Of a stretch of 64,000 bases of DNA, positions 1-11,204 are shown piece after piece. The DNA is taken from the NCBI GenBank assembly GCA_963575645.1, contig OY754475.1, positions 22,234,509 to 22,298,508 of the forward strand. The letters run 5' to 3'. The notes under the pieces were generated by a model that had not been told where the DNA came from, searched no databases, and was given only the letters and a program-made list of their open reading frames with translations. The stretch is from Xanthostigma xanthostigma (lineage: Eukaryota; Arthropoda; Insecta; Raphidioptera; Raphidiidae). The translations under genes were made by a program, and so were the position numbers. Positions within the stretch are counted from its first letter, which is position 1; each line of letters opens with the position of its first letter.

Positions 1-224
1 TCTTACCGCGTAGAATAGATGCATTTTAACACGAACACGGCGTATTCAAAGGATGAATAGGTCAGACAGTTCTGAGATCGCACATCCGATTCTATGTCTG
101 TGCATTTTGACAGCTTATCCAGTATATATTTTATATCTAAGTATTTAAAACAGCGGCTTCCACTTGATCAATTTTTTTAATTAATTGCAGTATAGGTCTG
201 CTTTGTTTTTCAATTTTTTTTAAA

Positions 225-428
225 TGTTGAAGACTTCGCATCGACGGTGGTAATCTCCGAAACGACTCATCCGATTTCAAAAATATTTTCACCAATATTT
301 AAAGTGGAATTTCAGGATGGACATATATAGGCTATGGGTATACATTATCTCTTTTCGTTTTGCAACGTAAGTCGACGAAAAAAACGGTGGCAATGTACAA
401 ATTCGGACGAAGCCAGACCAGGCAGCTA
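225..428 (+). mobile_element. Helitron-like non-autonomous element, degraded
   Basis: Shares GGTAATCTCCGAAACGACTC, ATCCGATTTCAAAAAT, CAGGATGGACATA, AACGGTGGCAAT and TTCGGACGAAGCC with the family best seen at 34888-35127. The 3' end is GGCAGCTA before T. Confidence 0.5.
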
Positions 429-1575
429 TATCATAATATAAACGTGATAATTTTTATACATGGGAATGGTATGCTTTACATTGTTTTATTGCTTAGCCGC
501 TCCATTGAACGAACCGAACTATAATGATGACGTAACTCCTCAAATTATGTTATATATACCTTCATATAATTGAGTATAAATTAAATAATATTTTTATTCA
601 ACACGCGTAATATATAATTTCGGGGCCCTGCTAAATTCGGAAGAAATAATAAATTACTTCATGTTGACGCGTAGAGTGCGAATAATGAGCCGAAACTATA
701 CGGTAATATATTACTGCATAGTTTCTGGACCAATAGGAACGCGGTAGCGATTTGTATATATGAAAACATCATCGCAATTCAGCGAAAGTCAGGCCCATCT
801 TGTGTGCATCGAGGGCGGTGGGTACGTCAATCAATTAAGTGATTTATTATTTTTCACTCTTTTATCAGGGCCCCGATTACATATTACTCATGCTAGTTGA
901 ATAAAATATTATGTGCGACTATTGGTCGAAGGAGAATATTCCACTCGCGTGTTACCGCACTCGCTACGCTCGTGTGGCAAATTTCACGCTCATGGAATGT
1001 TCTTCTTCTCTCACTAGTCGCACAATATATTATTATTTTAGTTATTTAAAAATAAATTTTAAAATTACTAACAACTTATTTTTCGATAAAGAATTAATGC
1101 AGGGATTTTTTAACGTAGATATATTGACATTTGTATAGTGATGGATTCGGACCACTTCATTAAGGACGATCGAACCTTCCATATGGGTTTGGGCCCGGAT
1201 AAATAACATTGAACCCTATTACTTCACTGAAGAATCACATGTGTTTATGTATACACTACAGTTAAAAAATAATATCGTTATCCATACCGTTTTTTTATCG
1301 ATTTAAAAATAGTGTAAAAATGATACTAAGCGATGATTAAGCTTAGAGTATTGTAGATTGTTGACGTTCGACAACTAATTTACTAGTTACTAATTTCGGC
1401 ACTAAATTAAAAATTACACCTATGCACATTTTTTGTGATGTTTAATTTAATTAAATGTAATTAGGCGCTAATTACTTTATCGAGCGACTATTATCTACAA
1501 AACATAAAAATTCAAGGAAAAAATAATACATGGGAACTTCTTTGAAAAATATTTTTTTTTAAATTTTGAAATACA
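429..1575. other. Gene-free AT-rich stretch
   Basis: No supportable frame. CGGGGCCCTG near 622-631 and CAGGGCCCCG near 867-876 are inverted copies about 240 bp apart and may be ends of a degraded transposon. The 75-codon frame at 911 is chance. Confidence 0.4.
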
Positions 1576-1712
1576 AGCTCTGTTCCAACCTCTCTGACGC
1601 TAACGGTAACAGAATCGTCACAGTCAGGCGCAGTAGCTATAAAACGAAACTGTTTGTATTGGAGCTACTGCGCAAGACTGTTACTGTTCGCAGACGAGTT
1701 TGGAACAGAGCT
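1576..1712. mobile_element. Small foldback MITE
   Basis: AGCTCTGTTCCAA at the left and TTGGAACAGAGCT at the right form terminal inverted repeats. Pairing extends imperfectly through AACGGTAACAG and CTGTTACTGTT to about 40 bp. A related, shorter copy occurs in MIC60 intron 3 (38838-38930). Confidence 0.6.
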
Positions 1713-4015
1713 ATACCCATATAGTTAAGTGAAATATTTTATTGAAAATTTTGACTGGTAGTGTACACAAACAAAACAATACAGATGCACGCGGTGCAGA
1801 TTTCTGGCGGCCAAATTACAGGTTGTCATCACAACGGCCGGTGTATTTTGAAAAGTTGTTTTCGGTTCGGAATTAGCTCTAAATACGTTCTAATTATATA
1901 TACACGCCAATATAATATAGGTACGCACACCGCGTCTCGTTCGAGCATTCCACACACCACCACTGGCAGAGAAAGGGTACAGACTGTCCGACAAAATAGC
2001 ATCCGGTTCACACAGTCTGAACAGACGCATGCTCGTGCTCGCGTTCCATAATTCTATCCCACCGAAAACATAGATGTGAAAAAATGGGCCAATGGCCGCG
2101 TTCGATACAAAGAACAAGTGATTTTGCCGTAAAAAATAAGTGAAATTGCACTTGGAAAGTTTTTAAAAAATGACTATACTCGTGTATGTATAAACTTGCC
2201 ACTAACTGACTAATAATAATAATGCGTTTAACGTCGGTTTCTCGACTTTATATCATAACAGACGCCATTCGCACAATTACTATTTTTTTCTACCACACTT
2301 CCCGTTATATTTTCTACACTTTTTAATTTTCAACTTAATTAATAGCAATGGGTGAATGAAGGAATTTTTAGGAAATTAGGATAAGGTAGGCAAATTTTGA
2401 GCATAGGAGTTTGACAGGTATAATGATTAAGGAACCATCTCGATATTTATCTGGAATTATTGAGGGAAACCATGGAAAACCTCAACAAGATGGCCGGTAT
2501 AGGAATTACCGTTTCTCGGCGAGAGGCGGCAGGAGAAAGTCCTATAGTCACATCTGCCCCCGCCGGGATTCGTACCCGGTACTTCCCACTTTGTTCTTTG
2601 TATCGAATTTGGAGCTTTTCTTGATTTTTCAAATTAATGTAAAGAATAAAAAATTTTTTTTTTTCAAAAAACCGTAGCTGATTTTTGTGGGAAATTTATT
2701 CAAGATTTCAAAACCCTCCTTAATTTTCTTGTGCGATCAGCGGTTGCTGAGATACTGAAGGTTAAAGACAAAAAGATCCTTTTCCATTCAAAGTTCGATA
2801 TCTCAGCGAGAAGTGGTCGTATCGAACTTTTCAAAAAAGCAAATTAAAGCTGAATGAACAAGTTATCCGATCCATATAGTGGTTAAGTTGGAAATTTTTT
2901 TCCCAAGTTCGTAGACCAAAAAAAAGAACCGAAAAAATTTCGAAAAATTTTTTCTTCGGTATTCATTAGGATTGAGCGGAACACGTTGCTTGAAAAAATT
3001 TTTCATCGTAAGATCTCAAAACTAGAAACTTCGAGCTTTAAAATCCTTTTTTTAAAATACCAGTATATGACCATTTTTAAGGGAAATACAGCCGCTTGAA
3101 AAACCTCAAAAAATTTGGAAATTTTTTTTGATCCTTTATTTTTTTCCACTAATGTATTTTGTAATATTATTATTCTTGCTTATTCTACTTGAGACACATA
3201 ATATTATAGCTATATACCATACTTCATTATATCATAATTATATACCATAAGTGGGAGCCAGTTTTCGAAAACACTCTGTATAGTTACATAATTTCATTTG
3301 TAGATAAATACACTGTAATTTAATAGTGTGTCGGGTAATCCTGGATCAGATATGTTTACCAATGAACAAATGTTTGATATTCGAATTTAAAAATCTTAGC
3401 GTTATCTTGTTTTTCTTGTGATAGTATAACATTTTAGCGAGTCTTCACTAAAGGTATAAAAAGACTCTGAGTCCTTTCGTGACCGAAATAAAACGCGTAT
3501 CGTTTCTCTATCCGAATAAAAAAGGCTTGTTTAAAAACGTTTTTCTAACCAAAAACTTACCTAAATAGCATATAGACTTAGTATTTCGAAATTCGGACCA
3601 CTTACCCTACAAGCGATTATTCATTTTTTTGTATAGGTATTAATTTTTTACAGATTAGTGGAAAAGTTATTGTTGATTTTCGATGTAATACAAGGCCTCC
3701 TATAATGCTTTTCATCACGTTATTTATTTATAATTTCGTCGTGTGCCCCAGACGTTAACCAAAAGAAGACTGCAAACGGACATATTTCACGGGAATTGCT
3801 TCGGGGCCCAAAAGTTCTAATATTTTTTTTTGCGAAAACAGATTTCGTGTTCCGATCGTGATTATATAAAATTTCAGTTGTAGACGAGGTGAGATTTTCG
3901 AAAGTATGTCGTTATACGTTTCCATCGATAAAGCAAAATTACAGGGTCTTCTCGATCTCGTTTATATATAAATCGTTTCAAAATCGACATTTTTGCTTGA
4001 CAAACATCCTGTAAC
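1713..4015. other. Gene-free stretch
   Basis: Apart from the T-arm-like segment at 2555-2600 there are only short chance frames on both strands. 2690-3170 is a purine/pyrimidine-skewed region (AAAAAGATCCTTTTC, TCGATATCTCAGCGAGAAG) that looks like old transposon DNA, family unknown. Confidence 0.4.
2555..2600 (-). repeat. tRNA T-arm-like segment
   Basis: On the minus strand CCGGGTACGAATCCCGG forms a T-arm-like stem-loop with a B-box-like core. No matching A box was found in the expected place. Confidence 0.25.
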
Positions 4016-4023
4016 GATAAATA

Positions 4024-4589
4024 GTAGGAATGTGACATTGAATGAAAAAAATCGATTACTTAATAATCGATTTTTTTAGTTTGAATATAAATCGATTTTA
4101 AAAAAATCGATTTTTTCTATATAATAACAAAATTAAGAGAATAATATTAACAATTTATTAGAATGGAAATCATTTAAAATGATAAGTATAATAATAATAA
4201 CCAAAATGACAACCTCATGGTTATTGATACAGATTAGAATTGTTGAAACAAATTCTAGTATAATTTGACATTTTATTACAAATTGTAATTAACAATAAAA
4301 ATTAAAAACCAAACGATAAGAATCAAAAGTAAAACGACAAGTTTTTGGTATGAAAACTAAAATACAAAATAAATCATGCTTTAAACTTTGAATTTAAAGA
4401 ATCAAAAAACTAAAAAGAATCGTCTGTCGCACAGATGGCACCATTTACAAAAATCGATTAAAATGTGTAATTTTTATAATCGATTCATTAAAAATCGATT
4501 ATTGTCACAAATAAAATCGATTACAAGAAATCGATTATAAGAAAAAAATAATCGATTAAAATAAAAATCGATTATTTTTTCACATCCCT
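4024..4589. mobile_element. hAT-like MITE dense in AATCGATT
   Basis: GATAAATA repeats at 4016-4023 and 4590-4597, and the ends GTAGGAATGTGA and TCACATCCCT are inverted with one mismatch. The sequence AATCGATT or its core ATCGAT recurs more than ten times in the terminal thirds, so each end can fold on itself. It is non-coding. Confidence 0.6.
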
Positions 4590-4597
4590 GATAAATA

Positions 4598-6156
4598 GGT
4601 ATATATAGTCTCGATATCGTCTACAATATAGATCTCTTGAAAAAAAAATAGCTCTTTGGTGTGAGGACGCTGAATATTACCTAAAATTTATTTTCTAATT
4701 ACTAATAATAATTCGTTTTGTACATTTTGATCGAAACGCAGTTTGAAAATCGATTTTTTAAAGTACAATCTAATGTTCTACACAACAAAGAATTTGACAA
4801 CGGCATCAGACCGTTTTCTGATCACAATCTCAGGTCGTCAAAATCCAATTTTCTGCAGACAACGCGATCCAAAGCATTATTGTTTTGTGATCACTTAGAA
4901 ATATTGCACATACCGCTAAACTAGCGGTATGTGCTTTATTATCGCTTTGTGCGTCAGAGCTGACTTTCTTTCATATAAGAAGTTATATCTAAGTTAATTT
5001 CACACGAAATCCATTCAAATTGAAGCTTTTTGAAAAGAGGAGATTCTGATCTATAAAACAGAACCTTTTTTAAATCAATTCGAGTTCATAAATACTATTA
5101 AAATTGTAATTGAAAATTACAAACAGCAGTTGTCGGTTGGTCTGTGCGTATGTACGTATGTTTGCAGTATGCGATAACCGAAAACAGTTTGTACCGAAAG
5201 CTTCACACCCTCCGCTTACTTAAAATGGAGGGTAGAAGACTTTACTATCCGGTGTTTAGACAGTCATCATCAGTTTTATTTTCTCCTTGTCATGTCCGAA
5301 CGTGGAATCCGAAAAATGTCCGCGGACATTTGAAAGCGATATTGAGTCTTTAACATACAAGCCTGACCATTTATCTCTGGAGCTACTCAATTAACCGGCT
5401 GGTTCTGACTTTGACCTCCCGCGGCGCCACCAATACATAAAAAAAAAACAAAACACTTGACAATCGTCCGGCTGTGCTTCCGTGCCGGTCAGCGAGCGAG
5501 AGCCCAAACATGTCGATGATGAAGCCGTTCGACGTTTCTATGAGAATGCGTCCATCATTCACAGTTCTTTTGTTATGTCCATTTGTGATTTGTAATGGCA
5601 TTCAATCATCATCACCACATTTTATACTTGACTGGGCCATTATTAAATGTGGTGTTGTTTTGTTTTATTATTTAACGAGGTTATTAATTTGGTTGCCTTT
5701 TTTGAAAAATGATCTACCAACATCGCCGCTCCGAACAAAATACCATATTCTTTATTTTCTAACAGACCGTCTGTCTGTTCGCGACCAACTTGAAAAACGC
5801 TGAACCGATTTAATTTTGGTTTTCACGCTTGCATATAGAACATTGTCGTGTGGGCAGCCCAGAATCTACGATTTTTTCGAACCGCGAACTTGATAATGGC
5901 GCCCCCTCTCCAGCGTTTGAGATAAATTACTTAAAAAAATTGACTAAATCAGAAAAAGGACAGATTGGGTGTGGTTTTCAACCGCATATTATTATTACTT
6001 ATATTATGATTTTGGCGCCCCCTGAAACTGCCGTCCGGGACGGGTTCCCTGGTTGTCAAATCAAAAATCTAATAGCATCTGCAGTTGCCGAGCGTCCATA
6101 ATTAGCTCTTTCTATCAAAGTCTACCCGGACGAATCCGGGACGGAAGACTAATTTT
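4598..6156. other. Gene-free stretch
   Basis: Holds the stem-loop at 4906-4934. A region at 5760-6156 has two TGGCGCCCCCT blocks (5896 and 6012) and a CCCGGACGAATCCGGG hairpin at 6125, probably a degraded Helitron-like end. The 109-codon frame at 5474 shows no domain and overlaps an antisense frame. Confidence 0.35.
4906..4934. repeat. Perfect 13-bp stem-loop
   Basis: GCACATACCGCTA, loop AAC, then TAGCGGTATGTGC. It stands alone in AT-rich DNA with no U-run or gene next to it. Confidence 0.5.
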
Positions 6157-6279
6157 CTTCGTACCTCGGTCGAAATTAGTATGTACTCCCGGCATCAATG
6201 TTAAAGCAGAATGTCTAACATTTACGCATTGGTGGGATTACACGCACTGATGCGGGAAGTAAGTACTTTCAACCGGCAT
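6157..6279. mobile_element. About 120-bp MITE, copy 1
   Basis: The terminal inverted repeat runs from CTTCGTACCTCGGTCGAAA-like sequence to TACTTTCAACCGGCAT. The interior contains CGCATTGGTGGGATTACACG. The same interior appears in reverse orientation in copy 2 at 6594-6714. Confidence 0.55.
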
Positions 6280-6399
6280 AAAAAATAGTATATTACACCA
6301 CAAGGGCATACAGTTTGAGAGGGCATCATGACGCGCAGTTCAAGGCTCTCAAACCTTCTGCCTATGCGTGGTGTAGGTATAATGTTTTTTTTTCAAATC

Positions 6400-6905
6400 T
6401 CGCTCGAAAGTACACTTATTATTTACATGAGTTAATTAATTACTTATTAATTACATAAACACACGGATAAATTCCAAGCAAGCAACTTTGAGGTTATATA
6501 CATAAAAACACGAATGACAGCTGTTCGCGTCCATTGGCTCTAGAGTTGCTATGGAAACGACATCTAAACAACAGTTGATAGATTATTATTTTTCTTCACA
6601 CCTCGGTCGAAAGTACGTACTTCCGGCATCAGTGCGTGTAATCCCACCAATGCGCAAAATGTTTCTGCCTTAAAATCGATGCCGGAAGTACATACTTTCG
6701 ACCGCGGTATGAAGAAAAATAATAATCTATCAACTGTTGTTTAGATGTCGTTTCCATAGCAACTCTATAGAGCCAATGGACGCGAACAGCTGTCAATCGT
6801 GTTTTTACGTATAACCTCAAAGCTGCTTGCTAATGGAATTGACCTGTGTTTTTATGTAATTAATAAGTAATTAATTAGTGCAATTAATAAGCGTACTTTC
6901 GACCA
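6400..6905. repeat. Long inverted repeat, arms about 190 bp
   Basis: The left arm carries CAGCTGTTCGCGTCCATTGG and GTTGCTATGGAAACGACATC. The right arm carries the reverse complements in mirror order. A few mismatches separate the arms. The 121-bp MITE copy 2 lies between them and is itself self-complementary at its ends. Confidence 0.7.
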
Positions 6906-6935
6906 AGGTATGAAGAAATATAGTATCTATATTAT

Positions 6936-7073
6936 GTCACCGGGATATTGTCAAATCCGTGATATTGTAATTTCACTAGTGAAACTACAATATCACGATT
7001 GACAAAGAGTCGTGATATTATAATTTCACTAAGTGAAATTATAATATCACGGGTTTGACAATATCCCGGCGAC
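6936..7073. mobile_element. Double-hairpin foldback element
   Basis: The ends GTCACCGGGATATTGTCAAA and TTTGACAATATCCCGGCGAC are inverted. Inside are two hairpins of 40 and 41 nt, at 6958-6997 and 7011-7051. Each starts CGTGATATT and ends AATATCACG, around TTTCACTAGTGAAA or TTTCACTAAGTGAAA. The two hairpins are nearly the same sequence. Confidence 0.7.
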
Positions 7074-7155
7074 ATATACACCGCACGGGTAGAAGGTTTG
7101 AATTGCGCATGCCCGAGGCGTAGAACCTTTTCTGCCCTTGTGGTGTAATATACTA

Positions 7156-8204
7156 ATTCTTTGACGATGTTTAATCTAATGGGATCTCATCATCGTGATC
7201 TTTTAATGAAACCGAACAGCAGAAATAATTCCGCAACGCGATCTGTTCAGTAATTTTCCCGGTAATAATATAATATTATTTAAATAATATCGCACATTGT
7301 TTGCAAAAAGCGGGTGGGAGGAAAGGAGTATAATATACAACAAGGCGCATATATGTATGTAGATTTTGTTGTACCAAAAAAAAAAAATGAAGGTGTTAAC
7401 AAGGCACGCTACTATCGTGGCTATACTTAATTCCAAACTAGCCATACACTGTTAATATGTACCACGATTTGATTGCACTTGTGCCGGCTAGAAGACGAGC
7501 GGCGCGCTCGCTGCAATCTCATATTGGTACGGCGACACCGGTTATTTAAATAAACAGAACACGATCTCGACTCTCTCTCCTCGCGTCGTTGTCGATTCCG
7601 ACTTGTTTTCTTGTGTTTATTTTGAAGTCTTATGGCGGGTAATTTTATAAATTACCGTGCCCGCGGATAAAATTTGTAACTAAACTACAAATTAAACTAC
7701 AGATCGGGCGAACAACAAATGACTATCATTAGCGGTTAACATTCGATTCGTGATGTTTGAATATTGCTGACGTCAAAATATGTGTGGACAGTGTTTTGTT
7801 TAACAGTAGCGTAACGCCCATTGCGCTTTGTTTGTGTTTGATTACTTGCGCGCTCGTTTTTTTGAATTTTTATTCGCTACAAATGATTCGCAAGTGCAGG
7901 TTTTTGAAGTGAAACTTGTTTCGGCACGGTGTAGGGTAAAATTCATTCTTGAGATTGAAAATGTAAAGAACGTATACTGTATAAGTACTATAAAAACCGA
8001 CTGTAGGACATTCAGCTAATGGTAGAACACTTACTTCGTAACCTAAAGGTAATAGATTCGATCCCATTGGTTTATATTTTTTTTACAATTATACCAGCTG
8101 TACTTATGCAGTGTGTAGTGTAAAATACGTCGTCAATTGTTTCTTTTTATTCTGTATTTTTTTTTCAAAATTTTAGTAGTGCTAGTTTTGGAAACAGAGG
8201 AGAA
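7156..8204. other. Gene-free stretch
   Basis: Only the tRNA-like relic at 7999 stands out. A CG-richer patch at 7480-7600 has no open frame. Confidence 0.35.
7999..8070 (+). repeat. tRNA-like relic
   Basis: AGCTAATGGTAGAACAC resembles a D-arm with A box, and GATTCGATCCC a B box. The end stems do not pair. Possibly a SINE head. Confidence 0.3.
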
Positions 8205-8375
8205 ATATTGAACCTCTCCTTCATCCTCACTGCGTGCCATCCACAGACCAATCAGAAATAAACCTTTATTGATTTGAGGTTAAACGTTTTTAAAAGTATT
8301 TTTCTATTGGCTGAGCAGCGTAGGGCGAGACACTTTGCGTGAGAAGTAGAAACTTAAAACTCGAAAAATACGCGA
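8205..8375 (+). repeat. Interspersed repeat family (copy 1 of 3)
   Basis: Shares CTTCATCCTCACT, AGACCAATCAGAAA, TTTGAGGTTAAACG, GGCAGCGTAG-like and GAAGTAGAAACT blocks in order with 42575-42760 (reverse). The start of the same family appears at 63961-64000. Confidence 0.65.
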
Positions 8376-9062
8376 GTAAAATCAGTTGGCAAAAAAAGAC
8401 GCGAGTGCGATTTTAATATGGCGGCCAGTAAACAGCTGATTTATTTTAGGTTATGTTAACATTGATATGATATGCGGTAAAGAAAAGATTTTTATTTGTA
8501 TGCAGACCACGTCATTAAGTACTTAAATATGATTTGGCAACATTAATTTATTATATTAATTGGTAAATATTTAATTGAGAATCATATAAACAGATACTAT
8601 TTGCATTTTTTGTTGCTATTTTGAGTAAGTCGAGAGTAAATTTTCAATCGATGAATCAAAATTATTAATTGATCAATCCGTATGGCGGATAAACTCGTTG
8701 TTTGTGAATCATCCCAGCCTCCGCGGAATGTCCGTGCAGCATGACACCGTCCGTATATCCCATTACAGACTGAAAACATATAATTATTGTTTCAAAATAT
8801 CAGAAACCAGTTTCCTATTTATTACAAGACTGAGTTTACTGCGATAGACTGTGACTGCTTGTATAATAATTGTTTGCCAAGTACCTACTGATTGTCTGTC
8901 GAATCGATCCCTCGACTTCTTGCCGCTTCCAAATGGACTCGTGTCGCGAAATTAAAAATCCACCCAAAAACATGAATTCGAAAAAAGGATCAAGTTCGAT
9001 ACTTTGCCGAAAAAAAACACCAGATCTCAAAAAAAGGAAAAAAGGTGGCAAATTATACAGAA

Positions 9063-9592
9063 TGATTCCAAAGTTGACGTTATCCTTTCACCAGCGAATA
9101 GGGCTTCAACAAATAAGATTTTCCTTTGTCGCTTTTTCGAAATATCAACATCAACGGAGATACAGGGTGTCAAAGTTATATTTAAAAAATTAAAATTTAT
9201 TATTAACTGCCAAACCACTCGAGATATTTAAGAAAAATTTTGTAGGTGTCAATAGCTACGTGGGAGGGAAATTCTTCAATAAATAAAATATTTTTGGGTT
9301 GACCAGTGGCGCGCGTAGAAAAAAGTTGTTTAATGTTTTTAAGAAAAAAAATGGTACGCCACTGATTTTTCTGAAAATAAAAATTGTTATTGAATTCCTT
9401 GTTCAATTCTAAAAAGAAAAGCTTTTTTATTATTTTTTGGTACGGCGCACCTTTTTCGAGTAAAAAAATAAAAACTTTGACACCCTGTATCTCCGTTGAT
9501 GTTGATATTTCGAAAAAGCGCCAAAGGAAAAAAAATCTTTTTTGTTGAAGCCCTATTCGCTGGTGAAAGGATAACATCAACTTTGGAATCAC
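9063..9592. repeat. Inverted repeat element, arms about 130 bp
   Basis: The left arm begins TGATTCCAAAGTTGACGTTA and runs through CTTCAACA...ACGGAGATACAGGGTGTCAA. The right arm carries the complement (TTGACACCCTGTATCTCCGT onward). The spacer of about 280 bp is A/T-rich with homopolymer runs. Open frames here are by-products of the repeat. Confidence 0.65.
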
Positions 9593-9768
9593 CATGTATA
9601 CACGAATCATTTATAAAAACTTGCAAAGTGGAAACTTGGCACCTTCTTAGATTAGACTTTTTTCCGGTAAAGCCGGCAAATCCACTTCTTCTTTGTATTT
9701 GGCCCTTTTTTAACATTTATGCTTTAAATATTCTTAAATAATTTACAAATATAAAAATTTTGATGAGG

Positions 9769-9852
9769 ACAAAAAAAAAAACTCACCATTTCGAGAAAAT
9801 TATGTAAACTTTATTTACATAATTTTCTCGAAATGGTGAGTTTTTTTTTTTG
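9769..9852. repeat. Perfect 40-bp stem-loop
   Basis: The left arm 9769-9808 (AC, A-run, CTCACCATTTCGAGAAAATT, ATGTAAA) is the exact complement of the right arm 9814-9852, with a 5-nt loop CTTTA. Perfect pairing over this length implies recent origin or upkeep. Confidence 0.8.
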
Positions 9853-11087
9853 TTTTGAAGCAATATGAACATGCGGAACGATCCGAAGAAATTCAGTAGC
9901 GGAGGTGCTCAGTTTAGTAACAGGGTAACTTCTGTTTAGTGTACAGGCTGTAGAATGTCGCAGTACGGTCACATTCTAATGTAAACCGTACATTAAGGCA
10001 TATTAGTCAGGTAGTTTTCTCGAGTTAAGTTAATCTATATAATAATTTGTTGTACAAGCCGTTCAAAAAATTGCTCAAATTGATACCTACTCAATACCGA
10101 ACGTCCAAGAAATCAATATTTTGCGTCGTCTCCTTGAACTTGCTAATTGGTTTATTCGGCCCTTTTACCAAAAATTGTTGATAAATGTACAGTTTTTAGG
10201 CGCGAATAGCGTAAGCTAAAGCGCCTATATGTACTCGCTTTGTCTGTGAATCTGTGAGTCACGCTTTTTTTATCCGCAGCGTACAACCAAAACGCCTTAA
10301 CCAATTTAAATAAAAACTTTTTTTTTGTTCGATTCGTCTCCGGGTAACTTAAATCCTAACGTTACCCGATTTTTTTTTTTAATATAATGCGGTTTTTTTC
10401 GATCTTTCTGGACCTCCGTGCCATCTGGGTCCTGGGCATGCGTCCCTGTTGACCCTGCCTAATTACGGTCCTGTGTTCTATTATTGAATATCAACAATCT
10501 ATTACACGAATAATATTAGGAAATTGTTCAGACGGTTGCAATTGTTTTATGATCTTGAAGAACACATAATTTAAGTCGAAAATTTTTTCAAAAACTTGAT
10601 CATAAGTTTTTAATTTTAATTTTCTATCGCACAATGAATTCGAAAAAATGTTTGTTTTTTTGGTGATTTATGCAGGCTACTTTTTTTAATACAGGCGATG
10701 CCTGATTACCATACGGTGGTCGTTGATACTGACTATTTTAATGAACGTGTCATATTTCTGTATATGCCTGCGTTTAAATCGTTCAAACCTAATTCCAACT
10801 AAATTTGAGTTTCCGAAATTGTATGTAACATCTGGAAATTAGGCTGCGTTTAGTCGTTTTAACATAAACGTAAACGTTAACAAAACGCTCATTATTAAGG
10901 CGGATTCACATTCAAAACCGCTGTAGATATTATTATCGTCGTCTCAATCAATCCCACCTTTGTTTGAAGAGGAGCGAAACCTCGTGTGATATAAAGACAT
11001 GAGTGTAATGAAATGACACCAATCATGATGATGCTGATATGATCAGCGAAACGCACGTCGAGAAAAAAAGAGTGTGTTAGTTTCAAA
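9853..11087. other. Gene-free stretch
   Basis: TAGGCGC and GCGCCTA at 10197-10228 form a short stem within a TATGTACTCGCTTTGTCTG context that looks like a transposon end. No gene seen. Confidence 0.35.
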
Positions 11088-11204
11088 TCTTGGTTTCCGG
11101 GCTTGTATTTCTACCCGACGTTTCGTCTACAACTGCAGTGGACATTATCAAAGGCGCAGCGGGCAAAGTGTCCTTGGTACGGTTTACAAGTCCGGAAACC
11201 AAGA
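11088..11204. mobile_element. Inverted-repeat element with hammerhead-like core (copy 1)
   Basis: TCTTGGTTTCCGG and CCGGAAACCAAGA close the element. On the minus strand the interior holds TTGATAATGTC, a loop with CTGCAG, then GACGAAACGTC (about 11117-11152). A short GTC/GAC stem next to GAAAC resembles a minimal hammerhead ribozyme, as known from Penelope-like retroelement repeats. The ribozyme reading is an inference. Confidence 0.45.

Larger units (their letters stand above)
6286..7155. mobile_element. Composite of nested foldback elements
   Basis: The outer ends TAGTATATTACACCACAAGG (6286) and its complement (to 7155) form a terminal inverted repeat of about 23 bp. Inside lies a 500-bp near palindrome (about 6400-6905), with MITE copy 2 (6594-6714) at its centre. 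A 138-bp double-hairpin element lies at 6936-7073. No coding frame is credible. The nesting order can be read from the outside in. Confidence 0.6.

Noticed and set aside
5474-5803. 109-codon frame
   Set aside because: Overlaps an antisense frame, has no splice signals or family resemblance, and sits in repeat-like DNA.
6286-7155. CRISPR-like alternation of hairpins and spacers
   Set aside because: Only two repeats, strong inverted symmetry and eukaryotic context; explained by nested foldback transposons.
9203-9716. Frames of 109 and 135 codons on the minus strand
   Set aside because: They cover the arm and A/T-rich spacer of the inverted element at 9063-9592, and the same peptide pieces appear in the mirror arm.
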